The notes under the pieces were generated by a model that did no database searches, was not told the DNA's origin, and saw only the letters and a program-made list of their open reading frames with translations. DNA of 31,529 nt from Phoronis ovalis (Eukaryota > Phoronida > Phoronidae): the NCBI GenBank assembly GCA_028565635.1, contig JAOXYB010027844.1:1-31529 (forward strand), in the 5' to 3' direction. This document shows positions 23,051 to 31,529 of the stretch, piece by piece (within the stretch, counting starts at the first letter, position 1; every line of letters begins with the position of its first letter). A program made the translations under genes and the position numbers.

Positions 23051-23058
23051 TTTTTATA
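23051..23058 (-). promoter_or_regulatory. TATA box for the bHLH gene
   Basis: The minus strand reads CCATTATAAAAAGGTGG here, about 296 nt upstream of the bHLH ATG. It would place transcription start near 23025 and give a 5' UTR of about 270 nt with no intron needed. A TATA-containing focused promoter fits a developmentally restricted regulator. Confidence 0.5.
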
Positions 23059-26016
23059 ATGGGCAGTCCACTAACAATCGGGAATAACCTTGCCTCTTTC
23101 TGGTGACTTCCAGATGAATGCACACGCACAGTAGTACTTGCTTCAAGGTAAACATAACTTGACACCATTAACCATTCATTCATTAAAACGAATGAAGTTT
23201 ACATCGGGATTTAGTAAAGTACACTAAACTATGAATGGAATTTTAAAATTATTTGAAGTTATGATATATTTTATGCATCATATCTTACAATTTTATTTTA
23301 TGTATCTTGTTAAAAAGATAATAATTATCGCAGTATGCAACGGATGATAGAGATGTGTCCCGGGCTGTGTGTATCATACAAGCGTATCAACAGAGGAGTG
23401 GTTTTAGTGACCACAAAACTTGTTAAGTATTTGAACTTTGGATAAAGTCAAGTGAACTATTATGGTATCACAACTTACAACACTTCACATTTCTGATAAG
23501 ATTCCTTGCACTATAATTTTATGATAAATGACGTCGGTCTCAGCATTATTAACATCTCCCACAATGGATAAAAATAATATAAATTGCGACTGTTTCAAAT
23601 GTATGAGTAAACAGGTAAATAAATCTCTTGCAGCCAAGTTTTGATTAAAGTATACATTCCCGGGGATATAGTCACGCCTTTCATATGGTTGTTACAAACA
23701 TTTGCTTACATTCTGTTTTTCGTTTCAAATTTATAAGAACGAAAATTATTACTGAATAAGCAAACAAATGCTTTGGCAGCTTTGAAAAAAGCTACACTGT
23801 GATGCCTGAGGCTGGTATTGTTATTCTTTTGGACATCAATAATTAAAAAACAAAAAAATGACTTTGCATATAGGACACCATAAAGCAAGTAAAAAAAATA
23901 GAAGCAGTGTCTTAATATTCTCTTCTATGACCGCATTATATTTATACTGTATGATTAGTATATATCCTCCTAGATCTAGTTTTTACTCATTCATAAAAAT
24001 AATATTTGCTTTAGAATGTTTGACTAAGGTCAACGTTTGCTCTGTACGAAGACTTGAGTTGCTGGTCACTATTCCCGGGTCCTTATGCTATTAAAATCCC
24101 ATAGAAAGCGTGTAAATTTGAAGTTTGGCTTTAGAAACTGATCTTTTTATTCTATTAGTTTGTGACAATGGGTCAACAGTCAATGAGCTTCAAAAGCGCA
24201 AATGAATATACAAAATCTTATTATTACATGCTGTGTGTATTATCTGCGTCTTGATCTCCTACGGGCTGCAGCGTGCCTTAACATTTTGAAGTTATATTTT
24301 TATCTGTGCTATGAATGGGATACCGTAACAAGGGAAATATTTTCTACTATTTCGTTCCCTTCGCATGGCATATAAGGATCTTCGATGGCTGTACGAGGTT
24401 GCACCTGGCTCCTACAGAAGTAACAAGTGGATTACTATAAAGACCTATACCTTATTATGACTATACATCTTAATATATGTGTTTTTGCCCTTTGTATGTT
24501 TTTATGTTGTTTGCAATTGTATATTGTACCAGTCATGATAAAGGTGAGAAAAATGTCAAAAATTAAAAATAACTTGTTTTAATTCATCAGGCATGAAATC
24601 CCGGGCCGCATGACATAAATCACAAATGCAGTGTACCGTTGTGAAACAAACAAGCTATCTCATAAATATAAGCTCATGGAAAAATAATATGTTACGAAAT
24701 AGAACATTTTTGCAAAGAAACGTATCCGCCGGCCACTTTAAGTTTTCTGCAATAAATCAACATTTACAATACATCACCAATACGCTTGTCATAATAAAGA
24801 ATACTATATTATATTTTGTATTTTACATAAACTACAACATATCGAGTTGCCAATCCTCTTTTTATTGTCTCTTCATCAAAAATCAAAAGAAAACCCGAAG
24901 CATTTTTATATCTGTAAATGCTCTCAAAAGATCATAATGTAACTCATCATTTATTGGCGCCTTGGTATTAAAAAAGTGTTATGCTCCTGTAAGTTTTGAC
25001 AAATTCTTTTAAACTTCGTATTAAATATGATTGTTATATACGCATGATAAATCCATGTATAAGTAATTTGTAATAACTTCTTCTTAATTTACCAAAGGCA
25101 ATAAACATAATCTTTGCATCTCTGTTGTGGTTTTTATTCGATACCATCCCTATTATTATCTATATGTTCATTTCGACCTCAATTGTTTACACATATATCG
25201 GCCGGGAATCAATTTCATACGTTTTGTCATAACGGTTGGATTACTCATAAACTTAAAACGTCGTGATTATTGTCAGGACAGTAGTTGGTCATTGCCAAAT
25301 TGAAAGCAGTTAATAATTATGTTAAAACTGCAAACAGTTTCTGTTAATGTGTGGTGCTTAGAAATTAAATAAAACATACGAATACAAACAATAATACATG
25401 TGATGTAATCGGGAAATCGTACCTGGAGTACTGAAAGACACGATTAAGATTCCCATCCAAGATCCCAAGCGTTGCGCGTAAAAAAAAATTGTAAAAACTG
25501 AATATTATTATGCTAACTACTCCCAGTTAATTTTTCGTGCTGGCATGACCATCAATTATTTTTGCTATTCACCGAGAAATACCCAACCACAAATAACAAA
25601 ATTATAATTTTTGTCCATATTTTGCTAAATTTTACTTTAAAAACTCTGCATAAGTCCCTTTTCAAGTAGTAAAAACAACTTAAAATGCTAGCGCAAGGGA
25701 GCAAGAAAAAGAAATTGATGAGTATAAGGTACAGAACTGTTGTGTTTTGTCTTAATGCCACTTGAACCCGGGGGACATCCAGGGATAAAGTGAGTACCTA
25801 TGGTCTAATAAATACTCTAAACAAGTGGTCCAGGCCATTATTCCTTATAGTTAGCACTATCAAGAGAGTTATAATTGAAAATGTTTTTCTTTCTAAGGTA
25901 TGGTTTCCATTCAAGTTAATTGTCATTTAAAAGCTTTATTATATATGAAATTCATGCCAACCTTGACAATTACAATATCCAGTAGTGAGGGCGGTAGGGG
26001 ATCCCCACAGGGTGCG
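23059..26016. other. Intergenic, nothing recognised
   Basis: About 3 kb of AT-rich DNA upstream of the bHLH gene. Open frames here are low-complexity or begin with non-ATG codons and have no splice context. Regulatory sequence for the bHLH gene may lie here, but no site is individually supported. Confidence 0.55.
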
Positions 26017-26038
26017 ATGCTCGCAATAAAAATTGAAA

Positions 26039-26268
26039 ATGCTCGCGCCAATTAACAAATTCGCTAAAAAGATAAAGCTCGCATTTAAGAGTCATGGATA
26101 CTCGCGGCTCGGACTTAACAGACCACAATGCCCCAGTAGTCATGGAATAAACGATATCCGAATACCGAAAGAGTTAGTAGTGAAAGTTTGTGGACATATC
26201 AGTGGAAGTTTAAAGTCATCTAGACTAGCGACAAATTGGAGAGCACGCATGTTTTTTTACAATTCGTC
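26039..26268 (+). CDS. Candidate first coding exon of an unrecognised gene
   Basis: An ATG (A at -3) opens 76 codons, starting MLAPINKFAKKIKLAF and ending at a strong donor (GTAAGT at 26269). The segment is richer in CpG than anything around it (CTCGCG, CGCGGC, AGCACGC), unlike the AT-rich flanks. The product is basic, with an amphipathic-looking N-terminus that could be a mitochondrial presequence (inference only). A 12-codon upstream frame starts at 26017 and overlaps it. No second exon or homologue was recognised. Confidence 0.3.
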
Positions 26269-28199
26269 GTAAGTTTCATATTTTTCGTTCCATGCATATT
26301 TTCACATACTAGAAAGTTCTTATGTTTAATTATATAATGTGAAATCCTATCCCGGTATCAGGTATACAGTGTCATTTATACTTTTAACTTCCAGTATACT
26401 ATGAAACTGATTGTAAGATGACAATATGTATTTCTAAAGGAATATAGTATGCAATGTGCCTATCTAAATATCAATTTAGGAAAGAGTATATTTACAACAA
26501 TTGTAACATCTCAGAATTAGTCGTATCAATATTTGAGTTTTTAAGTATACATAGTTTAGTTTGATCTTATCAGTGACTGACATTTCATATCAATTATAGA
26601 ACTCAAATTTCATTTTTATCGACACAAATGTTTTTTTGAAACTACATATTATTGCACAATTACCAGCTATTATATATGGTACATAGCATAATGAAACGTG
26701 ACATATCATTGTCACGAATAAAATAGTTATTGAAAGAAAGTCTATTATGCTTGATTAATGTAGATTAAATCGAGATTTTGTGATATGTATCCTTGAATAC
26801 AAATAAACATTCGAAAAATGTAGATGACTGTTTGCTAACAATAAATGTTACATTTTCAAACATCAAAATGAATGATCTTTGCCATAAACTATAAGACACT
26901 GCACTAAACCAATGAATTTCAAAAATGACAAAATAAATTATCAGATACCCTTCACACATGCATATACATGTGTAATTATCCCCAAAATGTTTGAACCAAA
27001 CATTAACTAATGTTTAACAATGAATAAACATTGTAAAAAATCTGTATTGTATATAAATGTTAACGAAACGTGACCAAAATTACAAGATACCTTTCACGCT
27101 TGTTAAGTTACATTAGCATTTTAGTTTATTTAATGATATGGGACGCGCTGGTCAATGATTGAAATATTGAATAAAGTCTATCCCGTAATGACTACTGGCG
27201 TTCCAAAATGAACATGTAATGAGTGGGTGTTTTAAAAGTCTAAAAAGGCAAGCCTCAAAATTACATGCTTGTGGTATCACGCAAAAAATGCCCCTGAACC
27301 AATCACACTCGGAATGCCTTGAAACCTGTCGCCATGAATAGACAAAAGGCGGGATAAAAGGCCAATGACAGTTATTACAATATTATCTGCAATATTTCCT
27401 GTTTTTGTACCAACCCTTAAATTGATAGTAATTAGTATGAATTTAAAGTTGACACAACAAATTATGCCAATTAAGATTTAGGACCAAATACCATGTACCA
27501 TGATGGACACTTATCAAATTGTCCTATATCGATGCTATACAACTCACAGCTATCCATTCTGGTGCTAACCAACGTATTACCCCGGAATACCATAATACAT
27601 ATATTTCAAAGCTTACACAGTTTCATCAAAAGAAGAGAATACTCTGCTGTGTGTAACAGGCATTTGTAATTATACTTCTACTTGTGTTGATGTATATTTC
27701 TCTTTCACAGCACTTTTTCCGTATCCTGTAGTAGCGTCGAGTTTGTACATTTACCATATCACACGCTTTTTCAGAACTACGCGATTAGTACGCGATCAGT
27801 AATTAGGCTTAGAAAACATCGCAACTATACGTATTAGTTTTATCTTCTCGTATTGCCAATATTAATTTCACTAATCAGTCAGATTTTACATAGTGAAATA
27901 AAATAGTTTTAATGATAAACTTGAAGTGAGAATTCACTTATCGCTCCTTCTCTACAGTATAGCCACAAAGTTTCATTTGATGGAATATAAAACCTAACAG
28001 CAAACGGGCTTTCGTCAGAGATATATTTCTAATACACCGAACATGTAAACCATTTGACTACTAATATAAGCTGGCGAGAAATGTTCTAACAAATACAAAA
28101 ATAAGAATATTCGTTATATAAATATAAATTCAACAAAATTAGTTATTTCTAGAATTTAATCCGATTGGCAAACATTGAAAGATGCACTTTCGGATAGAA
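26269..28199. other. Intergenic or intronic, nothing firm
   Basis: AT-rich DNA. A cluster resembling a core promoter occurs at 27348-27367: GGCGGG, ATAAAAGG and CCAAT adjacent on the plus strand, with another CCAAT near 27298. No gene start is convincingly placed downstream. A small hairpin AATGTTTG-aac-CAAACATT lies near 26985. Confidence 0.45.
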
Positions 28200-28630
28200 A
28201 CAGAAATTTGGTATTGTCTAGTATAATATTTTTATAGCCACTTGCGTAGCCATATACGTTACGGTAAGCTTTGCAGCAATTAACTCAATGATATCCAAGA
28301 GGCAATGGCCGACTGGAGGCCGCCTGGTGATAAATTCGGAAATCATAAGAAGGAAAATCACCCTATCCGCAATGATCTCATGTTTTTATTATTAGAATAT
28401 CATTCAGGAATGTATCTGGTGTTGTCTAGTATGACGATGTTTATAGCCATTTGTGTGGCCGTAAGCGCTGCAGTAAGCTTTGCAGCAATTATCCCAATGA
28501 TATTTGGCAAACTCATGCAGATATGCAATGGCCGACTGGAGGCCGTCTGATGGTGAGCTCGGAAATCACAAGCAGAAAAATTACCCAAACCGTAATGACC
28601 TCAATTATTTTATTAGAATACATTTGGCAC
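28200..28630. repeat. Diverged two-unit tandem duplication (~215-bp unit)
   Basis: Both units share, in order, TTGTCTAGTAT, TTTATAGCCA, GTAAGCTTTGCAGCAATTA, CAATGATAT, GCAATGGCCGACTGGAGGCC and CTCGGAAATCA / TTCGGAAATCA, ending in TTATTAGAATA. Unit 1 is ~28210-28405 and unit 2 ~28425-28620. In unit 2 one frame (28431-28550) reads as a hydrophobic segment (MFIAICVAVSAAVSFAAI), but unit 1 has stops in that frame, so I do not call a protein. It may be element-derived. Confidence 0.7.
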
Positions 28631-29440
28631 ATTACAGACTGCCTTAAGTAAAAAATCATTGCAAGTATTTACGAGCCATAACTGTAATTTATTTAAGACA
28701 CTTCATATAAAATAATAAGATGTGTCTTATAGTTTTCATATTTAAACTCTTCACAGGATTTGATTATAAGTAAGAATTGTTAAAAATTCTATGGCGTTTT
28801 CAACTACAAGTCCTAGCACCATAAATAAGCAGAATATTCGCAAAACTTGATCATCTTGATAAACTAAAAGCACTGCAATGACGTAATCCTAATCGGTGCT
28901 GTGAAGCCCCCAACAGACATTTTGAAATTAACAATAAATTGCATTACAATAAGACTAGACTATATAAAAATATATTTTTTGGTGTTTCTGTATACTAAAA
29001 TAGTTCTATATGTTGCACATGTCAAAAATATCACTGATTGTAAGAAAATATTAAAATAAAACCACCAGCGAAGATGTTTTATGTATCCTTTTTCAGCAGG
29101 TTGTTGTTTTATGGTCTTCAAAAAGTAAATTACTAAGTTGGCTCTTGCTATCTGATAAACTGTTAGAGAACATTTCAAAATGTTACAGGGATTGATATAG
29201 AATTGTAGTATGTTTTTGAATCAAAAGTAACATTGTTATGGCTTACAGCAACAAGGTTGGAAGACATATTGTTCTTGCATCAGTTCTCTTTGTTGTTGTT
29301 GGTGTTGATTTTCTTTAGTAAATTTTGTCCGAAGCTTTTCAATGAAAGTATGGGTCAGATTAAACGAACATTTTTCGAAATGTCCATAGGGATCTGTGAA
29401 AGGAATTTTTATTATAAAGGTTGGTGGACATGTTTAATTC
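28631..29440. other. Intergenic, nothing recognised
   Basis: AT-rich sequence. Open frames of about 70-80 codons exist on both strands (28960-29178 minus, 29233-29475 plus), but they lack splice context, clear starts or motifs. Confidence 0.5.
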
Positions 29441-29715
29441 AAAACCGTGGCCATGTCAAAAAACATATTCTATGATAACTCGGACCAATTTCAACGCAAC
29501 TGGGATCTAAATGTTTGCTAGGTTCTGGAGATGAAAATTTGAAGTGGAATGGCTGGTGGCCATCTTGGATTTGCAATGGCTTCCATGTGAAAACATATTC
29601 ATTCATAACTTGGAAAGTACTGGACCGACTTCAACGAAACTTGTATTAAAGTGTTTGCCGGGTTCTGAAGATGAAAATTTATACTGAAAACTATTGCAGA
29701 TATCTTGAATCCAAA
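29441..29715. repeat. Degenerate two-unit tandem repeat (~135 bp)
   Basis: Each unit carries GGCCATNT, AAACATATTC, ATAACTYGGA, a TTCAACGMAACT block, TTTGCYRGGTTCTG and AGATGAAAATTT, in the same order (about 29450-29570 and 29575-29700). It is typical of old, diverged repeats in intergenic DNA. It lies downstream of the membrane-protein gene. Confidence 0.6.
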
Positions 29716-29781
29716 ATTGCTGTGTGACACTATATATATAGTTCTGAATTATCTAAATCTTGAAAAATGTATTCTAGTATA

Positions 29782-29787
29782 TTTATT
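29782..29787 (-). terminator. Candidate poly(A) signal of the membrane-protein gene
   Basis: AATAAA on the minus strand, about 195 nt after the stop codon at 29982. Confidence 0.4.
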
Positions 29788-29981
29788 TTGCTTATAGTTT
29801 AACTTTGTAGCATAAATTCATAATTTTTCTACCCTGCTAATTTTACATAAATCTATACAAATTTCAGTTCTGGATTTTTTTGCTTTAGAATCGATATATT
29901 TACCATATTTTGTTTATACAAATAGTAGTTGAATAGTTTCACATCAAATTTATGTATGTCTAGTCTTTGGATTAGCCTCGA

Positions 29982-30313
29982 TTAGATCCGCCTAATATGG
30001 TAAATACTTTGCTCATATGATGGTGGCAAATCTGCATGATTAGGACCATGTGATGCTACACCATAATGTGGTTGAGGAATTGTCCTTGTCATTGCAATGT
30101 GATTTATATTATGAAAATATGCATCCCTCTGCAATGCACCAGTTATGACTTCAGGCTGTGTCTGATTATTTCTATTATCATGCTCTGCTTTTCTTTTATT
30201 ACACCAGTGTTTGATGTCATCTGTCTTGCAGCACACAACACACAACACAGTAATAAGTATTGCACATAATATGGCACCCACTATAACTCCTGCCATCTCA
30301 CCACCATTTAAAT
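29982..30313 (-). CDS. Last exon of a single-pass membrane protein with a PPSY motif
   Basis: The exon follows a good acceptor (CTTTCTTTTGTTAG) and enters in phase 1. It reads LNGGEMAGVIVGAIL..., a hydrophobic membrane helix ending in VLCVVCC, then a cytoplasmic tail rich in Lys, Asn and His, and finally LPPSYEQSIYHIRRI before the stop. GG-helix-Cys-Cys followed by a tail ending in PPxY resembles the Shisa/CYYR1/WBP1-type architecture, whose PPxY binds WW-domain E3 ligases such as NEDD4 family members. That assignment is by layout only. Extracellular exons lie to the right. The candidate preceding exon is the 27-nt microexon at 31329-31355, whose phase fits. Leaders read upstream of 30313 are intron. 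Confidence 0.65.
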
Positions 30314-30603
30314 CTAACAAAAGAAAGTTTATTCTTAGACAAAACAATAGGTTTGCATTACAGAACGGGGGCACAAACAATATATAAGTAATCATGTTTG
30401 TTAATAGTCTCAAAAAAGCCTCTAAACAAGTGGTTACGGAGGGTAAAAAGTGGACCCTAAGTAAGACCTATATCAAAATGGGTACTTTATCCAAGACTAA
30501 AATAGAAGCAAAAATGTAAATAAAGATTCTAAGTAAACACTTTTCTCCCACGTTTTTATAAATAAGCATGATTACCCACATTTTATTTGAGTGGCTCCCC
30601 TAG
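30314..30603. other. Intron of the membrane-protein gene
   Basis: No coding signal. Borders the terminal-inverted-repeat element at 30604. Confidence 0.5.
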
Positions 30604-30963
30604 TCTGAATAAATCCATCCGTTAGTGTTCCGTGTCTTCTAAACTAACCTCTGGACTTAATTACCCATAGTCAGTTTTCGTTATATTCCTTCAACTTAAC
30701 AAGAGAGAATAAAATATGTCATGAAATTTTTGACCAATGAGACATTAGCTGGGCCACTTGTTATTTGGCTAAGTAACTGACCTACTTCGATTTAACTAGT
30801 TGTCTGCTTATTATGTCTTCCCTTTTTTTGTAAGCTGCAATTTGGTTGGTGTCTAGAATTTCTTGGTCAAATTTGTATATAAATAAAGAGATTATCATTC
30901 TGCTTTTCTGCATGACTATGGTTAAACCCAGACGTTAGTTGAGAAGGCACGGAACGCTAACTG
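30604..30963. mobile_element. Non-autonomous terminal-inverted-repeat element, copy 2
   Basis: The left arm at ~30620-30660 (GTTAGTGTTCCGTGTCTTCT...) and the right arm at ~30920-30963 (...GAGAAGGCACGGAACGCTAAC) are inverted repeats of about 40 bp with some six mismatches. The left half also matches copy 1 at 2558-2800 over more than 200 bp (e.g. TGAATAAATC, CTTAAC, TTTTGACCAA). There is no coding capacity, so this looks like a MITE-type DNA element. It lies in the intron upstream of the membrane-protein exon at 29982-30313. Confidence 0.68.
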
Positions 30964-31128
30964 AAGACTGAGAAAAAAAGTTTTACTTGACTGAGAGTAA
31001 ATTAAACTGTGTCCTATTGCTTTTGTGTCACCCCATACTCATGTCAATGTTCTTGTATGTTCATGAGCAGATTATGAATAAAAAAAATTATATTTCCTTA
31101 AAAGTTAAAACAAGATTATTACACTTAC

Positions 31129-31154
31129 TTCTAGATTTTCAGTTGGTGGAATAT
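31129..31154 (-). pseudogene. Dead copy of the microexon
   Basis: Left copy of the duplicated microexon. The acceptor reads GTTGTAC instead of GTTGTAG, and the copy is 26 nt rather than 27, so it would shift the frame. The donor GTAAGTG is still intact. It is best read as a non-functional exon copy. Confidence 0.6.
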
Positions 31155-31234
31155 GTACAACATAGAAACAAAATAGTGAATAAACAGAAATATTCACTAT
31201 AATTGATCAAAATAGATCAAAAAAACATGGAGGC

Positions 31235-31300
31235 AATGTCATTCAAAAGCTTCAGATCCACAGCGTTCCTGATTATTTCTACCATCATGCTCTGCTTTTA
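31235..31300 (-). pseudogene. Truncated copy of the cytoplasmic-tail exon
   Basis: The left unit of the duplication repeats AEHDGRNNQ (minus strand, ~31297-31271) and then diverges by small indels: the frame ends early after CGSEAFE compared with CGSEDFGD in the right copy. The upstream part encoding the membrane helix end is absent. Probably a decayed duplicate. Confidence 0.5.
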
Positions 31301-31328
31301 GTTAATAGAACAAGATTAACACACTTAC

Positions 31329-31355
31329 TTCCAGATTTTTCAGTTGGTGGAATAC
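31329..31355 (-). CDS. 27-nt microexon (extracellular stalk) of the membrane-protein gene
   Basis: On the minus strand it is bounded by an acceptor (CTATGTTGTAG) and a strong donor (GTAAGTG). It is 27 nt and phase 1 at both ends, coding IPPTEKSG plus split codons. Joined to 30313 it gives IPPTEKSGNLNGGEMAG, so the frame is kept. The equivalent position in the left copy (31129-31154) is broken. Confidence 0.55.
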
Positions 31356-31418
31356 CTACAACATAGAAACAAAACAGTGAATAAACAGAAATATACACTA
31401 TAATTGAGTCAAAATAGA

Positions 31419-31529
31419 TTAAAAAAACATGGAGGCAATGTCTCCAAAATCTTCAGATCCACAGCGTTTCTGATTATTTCTACCATCATGCTCTGCGTTT
31501 GATTTCCTATTTCTTACAACACAACATAA
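31419..31529 (-). CDS. Paralogous cytoplasmic-tail exon, 5' part outside window
   Basis: Open to the window edge on the minus strand, 36 codons then TAA. It reads LCCVVRNRKSNAEHDGRNNQ and then KRCGSEDFGD with a short hydrophobic end. AEHDGRNNQ matches AEHDNRNNQ in the tail of the exon at 29982-30313, and LCCVV matches the end of its membrane helix. This tail has no PPxY motif. It is therefore the last exon of a neighbouring paralogue or an alternative last exon of the same gene. Confidence 0.5.
   Translation of the reverse strand, partial: LCCVVRNRKSNAEHDGRNNQKRCGSEDFGDIASMFF

Larger units (their letters stand above)
31111..31529. repeat. Tandem duplication with a 200-bp period containing exon copies
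   Basis: 31111-31310 and 31311-31529 (running off the window) are direct repeats: CAAGATTA, ACACTTACTT, CAGTTGGTGGAATA, ACATAGAAACAAAA, ACATGGAGGCAATGTC, TCAGATCCACAGCGTT, CTGATTATTTCTACCATCAT. The last part also matches the tail-coding part of exon 29982-30313 (CTGATTATTTCTATTATCAT at ~30163), so the duplicated unit includes coding sequence of this gene family. Confidence 0.88.

Noticed and set aside
24626-24937. 103-codon plus-strand frame
   Set aside because: Composition is that of translated AT-rich DNA (Ile, Asn, Phe, Tyr rich), with no domain, splice or promoter signal.
25552-25761. Minus-strand frame resembling a signal peptide (LILINFFFLLPCASIL)
   Set aside because: It has no ATG start (GTG only), no splice acceptor in the right place, and the hydrophobicity follows from AT-rich composition.
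28413-28550. Third membrane segment of a Cys-loop receptor
   Set aside because: Only a loose resemblance of YLVLSSMTMF; following residues do not fit, and the duplicated unit has stops in that frame.
25812-30434. Shared CTCTAAACAAGTGG at ~25813 and ~30421
   Set aside because: Flanks do not align convincingly in one orientation; too short to call a repeat family.
1-31529. CRISPR arrays, tRNA or rRNA genes, bacterial operons
   Set aside because: None seen; the window is an intron-containing animal locus.

Overview
The window is a piece of an AT-rich animal genome. Genes are split by GT-AG introns, coding exons are short, and intergenic and intronic DNA is full of degenerate repeats. The gene content fits a protostome, most likely a lophotrochozoan and probably a bivalve mollusc. 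There is an APLF orthologue with tandem PBZ zinc fingers, a delilah-type bHLH gene and a DNAJC17 orthologue. The taxon is inferred from gene content and repeat style and is not proven by the sequence.

Left third (1-17.1 kb): two well-supported nuclear genes lie head to head. DNAJC17 runs on the minus strand (8 coding exons visible, 5962 down to 695, C-terminal exon(s) outside the window). APLF runs on the plus strand (12 coding exons, 6935-16421, 529 codons plus stop). They share an upstream gap of about 970 bp. All exon phases join without a break in both models. DNAJC17 is a J-domain/RRM co-chaperone linked to splicing. APLF is a histone-chaperone scaffold of non-homologous end joining. The DNAJC17 introns hold a terminal-inverted-repeat element and a decayed non-LTR retrotransposon reverse transcriptase. 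The 3.7-kb intron 10 of APLF holds a tandem repeat, a dispersed repeat in two copies and a large imperfect palindrome.

Middle (17.1-22 kb): mostly non-coding, with a perfect 18-bp-arm hairpin and two small minus-strand open segments of unknown meaning.

22-23.1 kb: an intronless minus-strand bHLH transcription factor gene, best matched to the delilah family, with a TATA element about 300 bp upstream of its ATG.

Right third (23-31.5 kb): mostly non-coding. It has one CpG-richer candidate first exon (26039-26268), a diverged tandem duplication (about 28.2-28.6 kb), a second tandem repeat (29.4-29.7 kb), and the 3' end of a minus-strand single-pass membrane protein gene with a PPSY motif. Upstream of that last exon, to the right, is an exact-period 200-bp tandem duplication. 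It carries a 27-nt microexon (one good copy, one with a destroyed acceptor) and two copies of a related cytoplasmic-tail exon, which points to recent local exon or gene duplication. A second copy of the terminal-inverted-repeat element sits in the intervening intron.

I see no tRNA, rRNA, CRISPR array or bacterial-type operon. The most promising items are the reorganised chromatin-binding linker of APLF, its candidate 21-nt microexon, and the exon-duplication cluster at the right edge.
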